In this document: piece by piece, positions 53,018 through 62,282 of the stretch
How positions within the stretch are numbered: the stretch's first letter is position 1
Layout: the number at the start of each line of letters is the position of its first letter
Assembly: GCA_035513295.1 (NCBI GenBank)
Contig: DATKCH010000001.1
Coordinates: 1-64,000 of the forward strand
Origin: DATHRK01 sp035513295
GTDB taxonomy: Bacteria; Gemmatimonadota; Gemmatimonadetes; Longimicrobiales; RSA9
Length of the DNA: 64,000 nucleotides
Direction: 5' to 3'
Position numbers and translations under genes: made by a program
The notes under the pieces: generated by a model
Told to the model about the DNA's origin: nothing
The model's database searches: none
The model's input: only the letters and a program-made list of their open reading frames with translations

Positions 53018-54802
53018 TCAGCCGCCCGCGGGTGGGCTCCCTTCAGCCGCCTCCTGGGGAGCCGTGCGTTCCCCCCGGCCCTCCCAGCCCGGCCCCCGGA
53101 CAACGCGCCCCGGCGTCGCGCCCGTGTGCTCGCCGTCTTGCAGGACGCGCACGCCGTTCACCCAGACGTCGCGCACGCCGACCGCGAGCGCGTGCGGCTC
53201 CTCGAACGTGGCGCGGTCGGCGACCGTCGCCGGATCGAACACCACGATGTCGGCGAAGTAGCCGGGCTCGAGCCGCCCGCGCCGCCGCAGCGACAGGTTG
53301 TCGGCCGGCAGCGAGGTCAGCCTGCGGACGGCCTCCTCGAGCGCGATGACCCCCTCCTCGCGCACGTATCTGCCCAGGAGGCGCGCGAAGTTGCCGTAGG
53401 CGCGCGGGTGGGGGTTCGACTTGAGGAACACGCCTTCCGGCGCGGGCGCGCCGGCGTCCGAGCCGAACGAGACCCAGGGCAGCGCGATCTGCTTGCGCAC
53501 GTTCTCCTCCGACATCAGGAAGTAGATCGTCCCGACGCGACTGTCGTCGGCGACGACCAGGTCCATCGCGGTCTCCTCGGGCGACGCGCCGCGCATCTCC
53601 GCCACCTCGGCGAGGGAGCGGCCCGTGAGCGGCTTCAGGCTGTCCTGCCGGAACCCCACCAGGAGCACACGCTCCGGGGATCCGGCCATCAGCAGGAGGT
53701 TCTCCCAGTCGTCGGCGGGCGTCCGCATCTCACGCGCCACCCGCTCGCGGGTCGCCGGGTCCCGCAGCCTCTCGACCCAGGCCTCGTGGCCTCCCTCCTG
53801 GACCCAGGGTGGCATGGCGGCGTCCAGGCCCGTGGCGCCCGCGACGTACGTGTACATGTTCGCTCGAACCCGCCCGCCGCCCTCCCGGGCCGCCTCGATG
53901 CGGGCGATGACGCTGTCCATCTTCGGCCAGTTCGACTCCCCTGCCGCCTTCAGGTGGTAGATCTCGACCGGCACGCCGGCCCGGCGGCCGATGGCCATCG
54001 TCTCGTCGACCGCCTCGAGGAGCCGCCCGCCCTCGCTGCGCATGTGGGTGATGTAGGATCCGCCGAACTCCCCGGCCGCCGACGCGAGCGCGACCAGCTC
54101 GTCGGTTCCGGCGTAGAAAGCCGGCGCGTAGATCAGCGACGAGCCGACGCCCAGAGCGCCTTCCCGCATGGCGGCTCGCACGAGGTCCTGCATGCGCGCG
54201 AGCTCCTCCGGCGCCGGCGCCCGGTCCTCGTGCCCCAGTTCGTGGATGCGCACGGTCGTGGCCCCGACGAAGCTCGCAACGTTGGGCGACACGCCGCGCG
54301 CCTCCAGGTGCTCGAGGTACTCCCCCAGCGTCGTCCACGGAATGTCGAAGGTGATGTCGCCCTGCTGCTCGAGCTCGCGCGCGCGCATCTCCTTGGTGAG
54401 CGGGCCCATCGACCACCCCTCCCCGAACACCTCCAGCGTGACCCCCTGGTGGATGTCGGCCAGCCCTCGTGGGTCCTCGATGAGAGACTCCGTGGCCCAG
54501 CTCAGCACGTTGATGAAGCCGGGCGCGACCGCCATTCCGGTAGCGTCCACCTCGGCAGCCGCGTCCGCTCCCGACAGCTCGCCCACCGCGGCGATGCTGT
54601 CTCCGGCCAGGCCGACGTCGGCGATCCGGGGCGGGCCGCCCGAGCCGTCGTAGACCGTGCCCCCGCGGATCAGCACGTCGAAGTCGGCCGCCGCGGCGTC
54701 CCGCTCCGAGTCCGCGCAGGCGGCGCTCGCGAGCGCCGCGCACAGGCACAGGGAAAGGGTTCTCTGCGGCGGGAACGGCGTCGATGGGGTCTCGATGTTC
54801 AT
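53018..54802 (-). CDS. D-aminoacylase-type amidohydrolase lacking its HxH motif, predicted lipoprotein
   Basis: 594 aa from the ATG at 54802. N-terminus hydrophobic, ending A-A-L-A-S-A-A-C (Cys at 29). The chain is close to N-acyl-D-amino-acid deacylases: I-T-H-M-R-S-E-G, I-Y-H-L-K-A-A-G, F-G-S-D-A-G. But the standard D-V-H-S-H at the first metal site reads F-I-N-V-L-S-W-A, and the later Cys ligand (in G-V-T-T-V-V-x-G-x-C) reads G-V-T-L-E-V-F-G-E-G. The binuclear site is therefore incomplete, and the enzyme may use one metal or have lost activity. It is downstream of the ADOP permease on the same strand, separated by a strong hairpin. Confidence 0.75.
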   Translation of the reverse strand: MNIETPSTPFPPQRTLSLCLCAALASAACADSERDAAAADFDVLIRGGTVYDGSGGPPRIADVGLAGDSIAAVGELSGADAAAEVDATGMAVAPGFINVLSWATESLIEDPRGLADIHQGVTLEVFGEGWSMGPLTKEMRARELEQQGDITFDIPWTTLGEYLEHLEARGVSPNVASFVGATTVRIHELGHEDRAPAPEELARMQDLVRAAMREGALGVGSSLIYAPAFYAGTDELVALASAAGEFGGSYITHMRSEGGRLLEAVDETMAIGRRAGVPVEIYHLKAAGESNWPKMDSVIARIEAAREGGGRVRANMYTYVAGATGLDAAMPPWVQEGGHEAWVERLRDPATRERVAREMRTPADDWENLLLMAGSPERVLLVGFRQDSLKPLTGRSLAEVAEMRGASPEETAMDLVVADDSRVGTIYFLMSEENVRKQIALPWVSFGSDAGAPAPEGVFLKSNPHPRAYGNFARLLGRYVREEGVIALEEAVRRLTSLPADNLSLRRRGRLEPGYFADIVVFDPATVADRATFEEPHALAVGVRDVWVNGVRVLQDGEHTGATPGRVVRGPGWEGRGERTAPQEAAEGSPPAGG

Positions 54803-54826
54803 GGCCGAGTCGTGCGAGAAGGAAAC

Positions 54827-54860
54827 GGGGCGACCCGGCAAGAGGAGGCCGGATCGCCCC
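54827..54860 (-). terminator. Stable 12-bp hairpin downstream of the ADOP permease
   Basis: GGGGCGA and CCGGC at 54827-54839 pair with GCCGG and TCGCCCC up to 54860, with one mismatch and an 8-base loop. On the minus strand it lies between the stop of the permease and the start of the amidohydrolase, followed by GTTTCCTT. A partial terminator separating the two genes is likely. Confidence 0.6.
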
Positions 54861-54890
54861 GAGGGCAAGGAGGGTCGATCGCGCCGCCGC

Positions 54891-57329
54891 CTACTCGTAC
54901 CGCAGCGCCTCCATCGGGTCCACGAGCGTCGCGCGCCGAGCCGGCACATAGCTGGCCAGCAGCGTCACGGCCCCCAGCAGCACGACCACCGACCCGAAGA
55001 TGATCGGGTCCGCCGGATCCACCCGGAACAGCACGATCGCGAGACCCTTGGAGAGGAAGAACGCGATCACCAGCCCGATCGCCGATCCCACCAGGAGCTG
55101 CGTGAGGCCCTGCTTCATGATAAGGCCCAGGATGTCGCCGTTCGCGGCGCCGAGCGCGCGCCGTATCCCCAGCTCGCGGGTCCGCCGGCTCACCGAGAAA
55201 GCCACCACACCGTAGAGCCCGACCGAGGCCAGGAACAGCGCCGCCGCGCCGAACACCAGGAAGAGGGTCCCGAATACGCGGTAGAACCAGTTGTTCTGGT
55301 CGATCGCCTCGTCCAGCGGATTGACGAAGTAGATCGGCAGGTTGGGATCCACGGCGTTGACGGCGCGGCGGACCTCCTGCGTGATCGCGTTCGGTGAGCC
55401 GCGGGTGCGCGCGGCGATGCTCATGAAGCGTTGACTGGCCTGGGCCAGCGGACGGTAGTACCCCTCGCGCGGCGCGTCATCCTCGTTGTCGGCGATTCCG
55501 TTCATCATGAGGTCGGGGGAAACGCCGACCACGCTCAGCCACGGGTTCAGCGAATCCGGATCCTCGCCCGCGTACACGCGGAATCGCTTGCCGAGCGGAT
55601 CCTCGCCGGGGAAGAACCTGTCCGCGAAGGACTGGTTGACGATGCCGACGTCGAGCCCACCGGCGCGGTCCTGGGACGTGAAGTCCCGCCCCTGCAAGAG
55701 GGACACGTCGAAGGTCTCGAAGTGGCCCGGCGTGATCACCGCCTGCCGCGCCTGCGGGATGTCGCGCTCGGCTTCGTACGCCTGGCCCTCGATCTCCACG
55801 CGCGGAGCGGGAGCCCAGAGGCCGGGGAGGTTCGAAGTCAGAGCGGCCGCCTCCACTCCGGGGATCGCCGCGACGCGCGGCTGCACCTCCTGGTAGAAGC
55901 GAACCCGGTCCGCCTCCTCCGGATAGTCGGCGTCGAACAGGCCGATGCGGGCGGTGAACACGTTGTCGGCGGCGAACGGATACTCGATGTTCCGCAGCTG
56001 CGCGATGCTCTTCACCATGAGCCCGGCGCCGATGAGCAGCGCCACGGACAGCGCGATCTCCCCTCCGACCAGCGCCTTGTTGACCCAACCCATGCGGAAG
56101 CTGGAGCTGCCGCGCGTCTCGTCCTTCAGGATCTCGTTCACGTTCGCCCGCGACGCCTGCACCGCCGGAATGATCCCTGCCACGACCGTGGCCACGACCG
56201 CCAGGCCCACGACGAATGCGAGCACCTGCGGATCCAGCCCGATCTGAATCCAGAACGGAGGGTCCGTCGGCGCGATGGCCGCGTTGAACCCACGGATCCC
56301 GATCGCCGCGATGGCCACGCCGATCGCCGCGCCGACGAAGGCGAGCACGCCGGCTTCGGCCAGGAACTGGATGATGATGCGCCGCCGCGTGGCGCCTATC
56401 GCCGAGCGGATTCCCACCTCCTTGCTACGTTGCGCCGCGCGGCTGATGAGCAGGTTCGCGACGTTGATGCACGCGATCAGGAGGACGAGGAAGACCGCGA
56501 AGAGCATCGTGTACAGCATGAGCACGGGTTCCTGTCCGATGAACTCTTCGGTGTACGGCTTGATCAGCGGGACCACGCCTTCGTTCGTCTCCGGGTAGGC
56601 GGACGCGATGCGCGCGGCGATGCCCTGGAACTCGGCCAACGCCTGGTCCGGGGAGACGCCGTCGCGGAGGCGGCCGAAGACCTCCAGCCAGTTGCCATCG
56701 CCGCGCTCCAGCTCCAGGGCGTCCATGCGCAGCGGCACCCATACGTCCTCCGCGACCGGGAAGCGGAAGCCCTCCGGCATCACACCGACGATCGTGGTCG
56801 GCTCGCCGTTCACGGTCTCGACGCGGCCGATCACGTTGGGGTCGGACGCGTAGCGGTCGCGCCAGACCTCGTAACCGATCAGGATCACGGGCTCCGCTGT
56901 GGGCGCGTCCTCGCCCTCCCGGAACAGTCGTCCGAGGGCCGGCTGCACGCCCAGCATGCTGAACCCGTTGGCGCTGATGAACGCGCCGTCGAAGCGCTCG
57001 GGGCTTTCGCTTCCGGCCATGTTGACGGTTCCGCTGTAGAACGCCGCGAGATGGGTGAAGCTGGACTGTTGTTCCTTCCAGTCGAGGTAGTCGTGGATCG
57101 GCACGCCCATGCTCTCGATTTCCTCGGAGGGGTTCGCGCGCTCCACGTGCAGGATCCGCGCGGGCGCGTCGAACGGCAGGCCCTTGAGCAGCGCTCCGTA
57201 GACGATGCTGAACATCATCGTGGTGAGGCCGATGCCGAGCGCGAGCGCCACCACCGCCAGAAGGGAAGAACCCGGGTTCTTCGCGAGAAGCCGTGCGGCG
57301 AAGCGGATGTCGTTGCCGATGGAGTCCAT
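54891..57329 (-). CDS. ADOP-family (MacB/FtsX-like) ABC permease
   Basis: 812 aa. Two FtsX-type membrane halves, each with an N-terminal TM and a set of three TM helices (about 20-45 with 275-380, and 430-455 with 690-800), separated by large extracytoplasmic MacB-type loops. The repeated ends S-K-E-V-G-I-R-S-A-I-G-A-T-R and T-R-E-L-G-I-R-R-A-L-G-A-A are the paired FtsX/MacB cytosolic motif. Fused duplicated permeases without an attached ATPase are the ADOP type typical of Acidobacteria/Gemmatimonadota. No ATPase gene is adjacent; substrate unknown. Confidence 0.85.
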   Translation of the reverse strand: MDSIGNDIRFAARLLAKNPGSSLLAVVALALGIGLTTMMFSIVYGALLKGLPFDAPARILHVERANPSEEIESMGVPIHDYLDWKEQQSSFTHLAAFYSGTVNMAGSESPERFDGAFISANGFSMLGVQPALGRLFREGEDAPTAEPVILIGYEVWRDRYASDPNVIGRVETVNGEPTTIVGVMPEGFRFPVAEDVWVPLRMDALELERGDGNWLEVFGRLRDGVSPDQALAEFQGIAARIASAYPETNEGVVPLIKPYTEEFIGQEPVLMLYTMLFAVFLVLLIACINVANLLISRAAQRSKEVGIRSAIGATRRRIIIQFLAEAGVLAFVGAAIGVAIAAIGIRGFNAAIAPTDPPFWIQIGLDPQVLAFVVGLAVVATVVAGIIPAVQASRANVNEILKDETRGSSSFRMGWVNKALVGGEIALSVALLIGAGLMVKSIAQLRNIEYPFAADNVFTARIGLFDADYPEEADRVRFYQEVQPRVAAIPGVEAAALTSNLPGLWAPAPRVEIEGQAYEAERDIPQARQAVITPGHFETFDVSLLQGRDFTSQDRAGGLDVGIVNQSFADRFFPGEDPLGKRFRVYAGEDPDSLNPWLSVVGVSPDLMMNGIADNEDDAPREGYYRPLAQASQRFMSIAARTRGSPNAITQEVRRAVNAVDPNLPIYFVNPLDEAIDQNNWFYRVFGTLFLVFGAAALFLASVGLYGVVAFSVSRRTRELGIRRALGAANGDILGLIMKQGLTQLLVGSAIGLVIAFFLSKGLAIVLFRVDPADPIIFGSVVVLLGAVTLLASYVPARRATLVDPMEALRYE

Positions 57330-57525
57330 GACGATCGGGGCCGGTGACTGGGTTCGGGAGCCGCGGTCGTGGCGTCGCGCGGCTGCGCTCCGCACCGACC
57401 ACCTCCGGGACTGGGCTGCCCTACGGCCCGCGACCGGAAGGGGTTTCAGCGGGTCCGATCCAATCTGCCGCGGCCGACCCCGAATGAGCCGACGGGTGGA
57501 CAGGCCCCCGCCGCGCCCCGGCTCG

Positions 57526-59766
57526 CTACTCGATCTCGACCCGCTGCTCCGCCGAAACGAACGCCACGTCGCGCAGGGACGGGAAGCGCAGGAAGGTGTC
57601 CGCGCCCGTCTCGCGCAGGCGCTGCTCCGTGAACCCCACCACGACCAGGTCGGCGGTGGAGGACCGGCGCTCGACGAGCGAGCGGAAGTCGACGCCGGCG
57701 CCGGTCGGGAGAATCCGGAGGTTCTTTCGGCTGACCGGGATGCGGCCGTCTTGGATCATCCCCTGCAGTCGCTCGGTCTGCGCCCCCACCTCATCCCGGG
57801 GTACGGCGGCGAAGATCGACATTTTGCCGTGCCGCCAGTCGTCGTGCCCCAGCAGGATGTAGCTGGTCAGGATCATCAGGGCGGCGTTCCCGTAGTCGTT
57901 CCACGTGAGCCAGACGTGCAGGTCGTGGCGGTCCCCGAAGAAGTGATCCCCGTGCCTGAGAACGACGCGGTTCATGCCGGTCGGACTGGCGAGCTCGCAC
58001 GCCCGCGTTACCTCCTCCACGACGCCCCGGTCGTCGTGCACGGAGAACTCGAACATGACCGTGTTGTTCTCCATTCCCGAAACCCCCGGGACCTGGAGGC
58101 TCTGCGCGAGCGCGGAACCCATCGACGGGCTGATGATCGTGTCCACGTACACCGCGCTCGACTTCTTCTGCGCGGACTCCAACAGACGCGGGAGGACCGC
58201 GCGCGCCTCGGCGACCGTAGCGGGATTCAGGTAGCCGGGGATGTAATGGAGGTAGGTCCCGAAGCCGTAGCGGCTGCCCAGCCAGGTAAGAAACCGGAAG
58301 GGCGCCGATCGATCGAACGTGCGCGGGGTGATCATGATGACGCTCGGGCGCCAGTCCCCTCCCTGGAAACTCTGAATGCGTACCTGGAGGTAGCGGGACG
58401 TCTGCGTCATGACGCCGTGGAAGATCGCGCCCAGGTCGTCGCCGGAAGCGCCCCGCGCGGACCGGATCACGAAATACAGCCCGGACATGACGAACAGGGC
58501 CAGCAGCGCGAACAGCAGGTCCATCTGGATCATGAGCAGCAGGCACATCACCGCGCCCAGAAGGCTCAGCCACCACTTGGAGCGGAAGACGGGCCGGTAG
58601 CCCGGGCGGGCCGCGAAGTGCTCGAGGAAGCTGATCGCGCACAGCGCGCCGTAGGTGACCATGAAGAACATCGAAACCACGCGAGCGACGAGGTCGACAG
58701 AACCGAGCAGGACCACGACGAACGCGATGATCGCCGTGACGATGGTGGCGTTGCGAGGCTCGTTGGTCGCCCCATCGCCCTCGGCCAGGTAGCGATTTGC
58801 GCGCTGGAGAGGGACGACCCGATCGGCGGAGATCGCCTGCAGGGTGCGCGGCGCAACGAGGATGGATCCGACGGCGGACGACAGCGTCGCGGCGGCCAGG
58901 CCGATCGGGATGATCGGACCCCAGAGCGCTATCTGGCTCATGACCAGCGGGTCGGACGCCAGCACCGACGGCGGCGCCGAACTCGCGAGCTTCACGACCA
59001 GCGCGACGTACACGATCATGCCGACGACCGTCGCCGAAATGATCCCCAGCGGGATCGACCGGCTGGGGTTCGCCAGGTCGCCGGACAGCCCCACCCCCGC
59101 GGTCATTCCCGTGAACGCCGGGAAGCAGATCGCGAACACGAGCATGAAGTCGTCGGGGGACGCCACGCGCTCCAGAAGCCCGGCCGACTCCGCGCCCACG
59201 ACCGGTGAACCGAGGAAGAAGAGGATGAGCGACGCCGCCAGGATCGCGACGACGACGTACAGCGCCTTGACGCCGAGGTTCGCGCCACGCGTCAGCATCA
59301 GCGCGACCAGCGCCACGGTGGCCGGCACCGAAACGAATCGCGGGTCGAAACCGATGCCGAGCGACCCCTCGATCACGCCCGTCAACGGCCGGAACGCCTC
59401 CGCGAAGGCGATCATGTAGAAAGCCACTGAGATCGCTTGGGACAGGAACAGCGCGATGCCGATCGCGCCGCCGATCGAAACCCCGAAGGAGCGGGAGATG
59501 ATGAAATACTCGCCTCCGCCCTCGACCTTCCGGTTGGTCGCGATCTCGGCGATCGCCAGCGCCGTCGGTATGGTGACCAGGTGCCCGATCACGATGATCG
59601 CGAACGCCCCGATCAGGCCCACGTTCCCCACCGCGTATCCGAAGCGCAGGAACATGATCGCGCCCAGGATCGTGCTGATGCTCGCGAGGAACACCGGCGC
59701 GGTGCCGAATCCGTGGCCCCCCTGCGTGAGGACGGGGGCGCTGCCCGCGGGCTGTCTCTGATTCAT
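57526..59766 (-). CDS. SLC12/APC-type cation-chloride cotransporter-like permease
   Basis: 746 aa. About 12 TM helices in the first 450 residues, with the N-terminal A-S-I-S-T-I-L-G-A-I-M-F-L-R of the SLC12 unwound helix and later S-S-A-V-G-S-I-L-V-A-P-R-T-L-Q-A. A soluble C-terminal domain (about 455-746) contains alternating alpha/beta segments, as in KCC/NKCC-like cytosolic tails. It probably moves an amino acid or K+/Na+ with chloride; the substrate is unknown. It is divergent from the following gene. Confidence 0.8.
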   Translation of the reverse strand: MNQRQPAGSAPVLTQGGHGFGTAPVFLASISTILGAIMFLRFGYAVGNVGLIGAFAIIVIGHLVTIPTALAIAEIATNRKVEGGGEYFIISRSFGVSIGGAIGIALFLSQAISVAFYMIAFAEAFRPLTGVIEGSLGIGFDPRFVSVPATVALVALMLTRGANLGVKALYVVVAILAASLILFFLGSPVVGAESAGLLERVASPDDFMLVFAICFPAFTGMTAGVGLSGDLANPSRSIPLGIISATVVGMIVYVALVVKLASSAPPSVLASDPLVMSQIALWGPIIPIGLAAATLSSAVGSILVAPRTLQAISADRVVPLQRANRYLAEGDGATNEPRNATIVTAIIAFVVVLLGSVDLVARVVSMFFMVTYGALCAISFLEHFAARPGYRPVFRSKWWLSLLGAVMCLLLMIQMDLLFALLALFVMSGLYFVIRSARGASGDDLGAIFHGVMTQTSRYLQVRIQSFQGGDWRPSVIMITPRTFDRSAPFRFLTWLGSRYGFGTYLHYIPGYLNPATVAEARAVLPRLLESAQKKSSAVYVDTIISPSMGSALAQSLQVPGVSGMENNTVMFEFSVHDDRGVVEEVTRACELASPTGMNRVVLRHGDHFFGDRHDLHVWLTWNDYGNAALMILTSYILLGHDDWRHGKMSIFAAVPRDEVGAQTERLQGMIQDGRIPVSRKNLRILPTGAGVDFRSLVERRSSTADLVVVGFTEQRLRETGADTFLRFPSLRDVAFVSAEQRVEIE

Positions 59767-59871
59767 CCAGGATCCAGTGGTATGTTTCTTTCAAAGCAAT
59801 ACGGCCCCGGAGTCAGCGTCGCCAACCGCGGGGCGATCCAGGGGTACAGCCAGAACGATAGCGAGGTTGCG

Positions 59872-60519
59872 ATGGACGAGCGCGATGAGTTCGGTGCGTC
59901 GACGCCGGAGACGTCCGGATCCGGCCACGCCCCCCCGGCCGACGCGCCGCAGGAACATCGGCCACCCTCCCACGTCGAGCGAGCGCCCGCGCGGCGCGGG
60001 AGTGGCCGCGACGTCGTGCGCACGGTCCTGATCGCGATCGCGGCGTTCGCGGTCGGTTTCGCGACAGGGTTCCTTCCCCAGTGGCAGAAGGCGCGCGACC
60101 TGTCCACGGAGCTGGAGGGAGTGCGCTACGACCTCGAGATCTCGCGCCTCCAGTCGACGCTGGGAGCCGCGCTCGCCGAGGTCGATCGCGGCAACTACGA
60201 ACGCGCCCGTCAGCTGACCTCGGTGTTCTACGTGGGATTGGACCGCCTGCAGGGTCGCGTGCCCGACGCGGCGCAGTCCGCGGTGATCGCGGACCTTTCG
60301 GGCGGGCGCGATGAAGTGATCACGTTGCTGTCCCGCGCGGTACCGGAAGTGCGCAGCCGGCTGGCGATCATGTACACCCGTTACTTCACCGCAATGGAGC
60401 CGCTGGGCCGCCAGTACGGGGGCGCAATGACGACCTCCCCGGAGGACGCGCCTGGCCCCGACGCGGGCAGCTCAGACGCGGCGGAGCCCGAGCCCCAGCC
60501 CGGGCGTTCCGGCTCCTGA
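59872..60519 (+). CDS. TM-anchored protein, unknown
   Basis: 215 aa from the ATG at 59872 with a GAGG site. A disordered cytoplasmic start (about 1-55, Asp/Pro/Arg-rich), one TM helix (about 58-78: VLIAIAAFAVGFATGFL), then a helical extracytoplasmic part (about 85-180) and a disordered, acidic C-terminus. No family recognised. It precedes the ompA gene by 31 bases in the same direction, so a shared envelope role is possible. Confidence 0.6.
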   Translation: MDERDEFGASTPETSGSGHAPPADAPQEHRPPSHVERAPARRGSGRDVVRTVLIAIAAFAVGFATGFLPQWQKARDLSTELEGVRYDLEISRLQSTLGAALAEVDRGNYERARQLTSVFYVGLDRLQGRVPDAAQSAVIADLSGGRDEVITLLSRAVPEVRSRLAIMYTRYFTAMEPLGRQYGGAMTTSPEDAPGPDAGSSDAAEPEPQPGRSGS

Positions 60520-60550
60520 TGTTCATCGAGCCACCGGGTTGGAGGCAATC

Positions 60551-61753
60551 GTGAGGCGAATGTGTTGGTGGGCGGCACTGTGCGGTGCCGTCGCTACGAT
60601 GACCGCGCCGGCCCCGGCCCTCGGGCAGCGTTTTCCGGGCGCGGGAGGGGCGGAAATCCGGCTCGGCAGCGCGACCCCGCGCGACCTCCGCGCGGACGAA
60701 CTCTCCATCGGGCGTTCCCTCTCGGCGGACGTGGACCTGGGGTACCTGGGCCGGCCGTGGGTGAGAACCATCGCGGGCGTCCATCATTTTCGTACGGATA
60801 TCAAGTCGGGGGATGCCACGCGCGGCGACGCCAGCGCGTTCGCGGTGCGTGCGGGCTTGCGCGCGGACGCATTCACTGCCAGCCGAACGGCCGCATCCGC
60901 CCTGGCCGCGGTGTCCCTCCAGACGGTCCGGGCGAGCGTGCCCGAGGATCCCACGACCGAGGGTCTGCTCGATGGGGTCTACGCGGGATTCACGCTGGGC
61001 GCCGGCGTCCGCCGCGCGCTGGATCGACAGGCGCGCGCGTCGCTCGTGGCGGAGGTCCGCCGTACGTTCGTCCCCAACCTCAATCACTGGGCCTTCGAAG
61101 CCGGGATCCGGTACATGATCCTGGGGACCGGCGCCTACGTTTCCGCGCCCGAGCCGGTTCCCGAGCCCGTCGGCTTCGCCGACCGCGAAGAAGGGGCGGA
61201 CGCCAGGGCCCGCGCGCGGGACGAAGAGCGACTGCGAGCCGAGCAGGAGGCGCGCGCCGCGCGCGACATGCGCAGCGGGGCGGAAGCGGAGGCGGCGCGG
61301 CGGGAGCTAGAGGAACGCCGCGGCCAGGGACCGCCCCGCCTGGGCGAGGCGTTGCGCGACCTGGACAGGGTCCTCGTGAACATCGCGGGCGTCACGGAAA
61401 CGGAAAGAGGGCTCGTGGTGACCCTCGGCAGCGGCGTGTTCGCCAGCGGCCAGCCGAGCCTGACCGATCAGGCGCGCGGCGAATTAGGCCGCATCGCGGA
61501 GATCCTGGGCGCGTATCCGGACCGGACCATCCTGGTGGAGGGGCACACCGACTCGGTCGGCGCCGAGGAGGCCAACCGGGTGCTCAGCGAGCACCGCGCG
61601 GCGGCGGTGAAGGCAGCCCTGGTGGCGTACGGCGTGGACGCCCACCGCGTCTCCGCGGTCGGTTACGGCGAGGGCCGCCCGCTGACCGACAACGAGACCC
61701 CCTCCGGGCGCGCCTCGAACCGGCGCGTCGAGATCATCGTGCTGGATCCTTGA
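60551..61753 (+). CDS. OmpA-family outer membrane protein
   Basis: 400 aa from GTG at 60551, chosen because GGAGG lies 5 bases upstream; a TTG 12 bases earlier is also in frame. A signal peptide (about 1-26, ending A-L-G-Q), an N-terminal beta part (about 30-190) of unknown fold, an Arg/Ala/Glu-rich coiled coil (about 210-270), and a C-terminal OmpA domain: G-H-T-D-S-V-G-A-E-E-A-N-R-V-L-S, G-Y-G-E-G-R-P, N-R-R-V-E-I. The OmpA domain binds peptidoglycan and ties the outer membrane to it. Confidence 0.85.
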   Translation: MRRMCWWAALCGAVATMTAPAPALGQRFPGAGGAEIRLGSATPRDLRADELSIGRSLSADVDLGYLGRPWVRTIAGVHHFRTDIKSGDATRGDASAFAVRAGLRADAFTASRTAASALAAVSLQTVRASVPEDPTTEGLLDGVYAGFTLGAGVRRALDRQARASLVAEVRRTFVPNLNHWAFEAGIRYMILGTGAYVSAPEPVPEPVGFADREEGADARARARDEERLRAEQEARAARDMRSGAEAEAARRELEERRGQGPPRLGEALRDLDRVLVNIAGVTETERGLVVTLGSGVFASGQPSLTDQARGELGRIAEILGAYPDRTILVEGHTDSVGAEEANRVLSEHRAAAVKAALVAYGVDAHRVSAVGYGEGRPLTDNETPSGRASNRRVEIIVLDP

Positions 61754-61795
61754 GACCCCTGAGCGCGAGCTGCCCGTGGCGCCGAGACGCCGGCG

Positions 61796-61824
61796 TTGAC
61801 GGCGGCCGATGGCAGTGCTACAAT
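61796..61824 (+). promoter_or_regulatory. Sigma-70-like promoter of the BlaI/M56 operon
   Basis: TTGACG (61796-61801), a 17-base spacer, TACAAT (61819-61824). The -10 overlaps the first BlaI-type operator. It is the best promoter seen in the window. Confidence 0.75.
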
Positions 61825-61853
61825 CGTAGCATCAGAGTGCTACGAACGTAGCA
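61816..61853 (+). promoter_or_regulatory. Two BlaI/MecI-type operators
   Basis: TGCTAC-AATC-GTAGCA (61816-61831) and TGCTAC-GAAC-GTAGCA (61838-61853). Each is an inverted repeat with 6-bp arms (7 in the second). Their centres are 22 bases apart, two helical turns, so two dimers could bind on one face. The first overlaps the -10; the second would cover the transcription start. BlaI family proteins bind TACA-N-TGTA-like dyads, and the TAC/GTA core is kept. Confidence 0.78.
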
Positions 61854-61898
61854 TTTGGGCCGCGCCTGCCCTCTACATCGATCCACGCGCCCGGAACC

Positions 61899-62282
61899 AT
61901 GGCCAACCACTCCACACTATCCCGCCGCGAGCGGCAGATCATGGATGTCCTCTATCGCCGGAGAGCCGCATCGGCCGCCGACGTGCGGGAAGGACTCCCC
62001 GATCCGCCCGGCTATTCGGCGGTACGGGCGATGCTGGCCAAGCTCGAGCGAAAGGGTCACCTCGCCCACGTCGAGGAGGGGGGGCGCTACATCTACCGCC
62101 CCATCGTTCCACGCGATGAGGCCAGTCGCTCCGCGCTGAAGCGTATGGTCAGCACGTTCTTCGATGATTCCCCGGCGCGCACCGTCGCCGCCATCCTCGA
62201 CATGGAGTCGCTGGACATGAACGAAGACGAACTCGATCGGCTGGCGTGCATGATCGACGAGGCTCGGAGGAGGGGAGGATGA
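61899..62282 (+). CDS. BlaI/MecI-family repressor
   Basis: 127 aa. Winged helix from residue 5: L-S-R-R-E-R-Q-I-M-D-V-L-Y, A-A-D-V-R-E-G-L, a recognition helix Y-S-A-V-R-A-M-L-A-K-L-E-R-K-G, and wing G-R-Y-I-Y-R-P. The C-terminal dimer helices hold F-F-D-D-S-P-A-R-T-V-A-A-I-L, the region cut in BlaI/MecI on induction. It surely represses its own operon via the two dyads upstream. The stop overlaps the M56 gene (ATGA). In this phylum such pairs need not concern beta-lactams. Confidence 0.92.
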   Translation: MANHSTLSRRERQIMDVLYRRRAASAADVREGLPDPPGYSAVRAMLAKLERKGHLAHVEEGGRYIYRPIVPRDEASRSALKRMVSTFFDDSPARTVAAILDMESLDMNEDELDRLACMIDEARRRGG

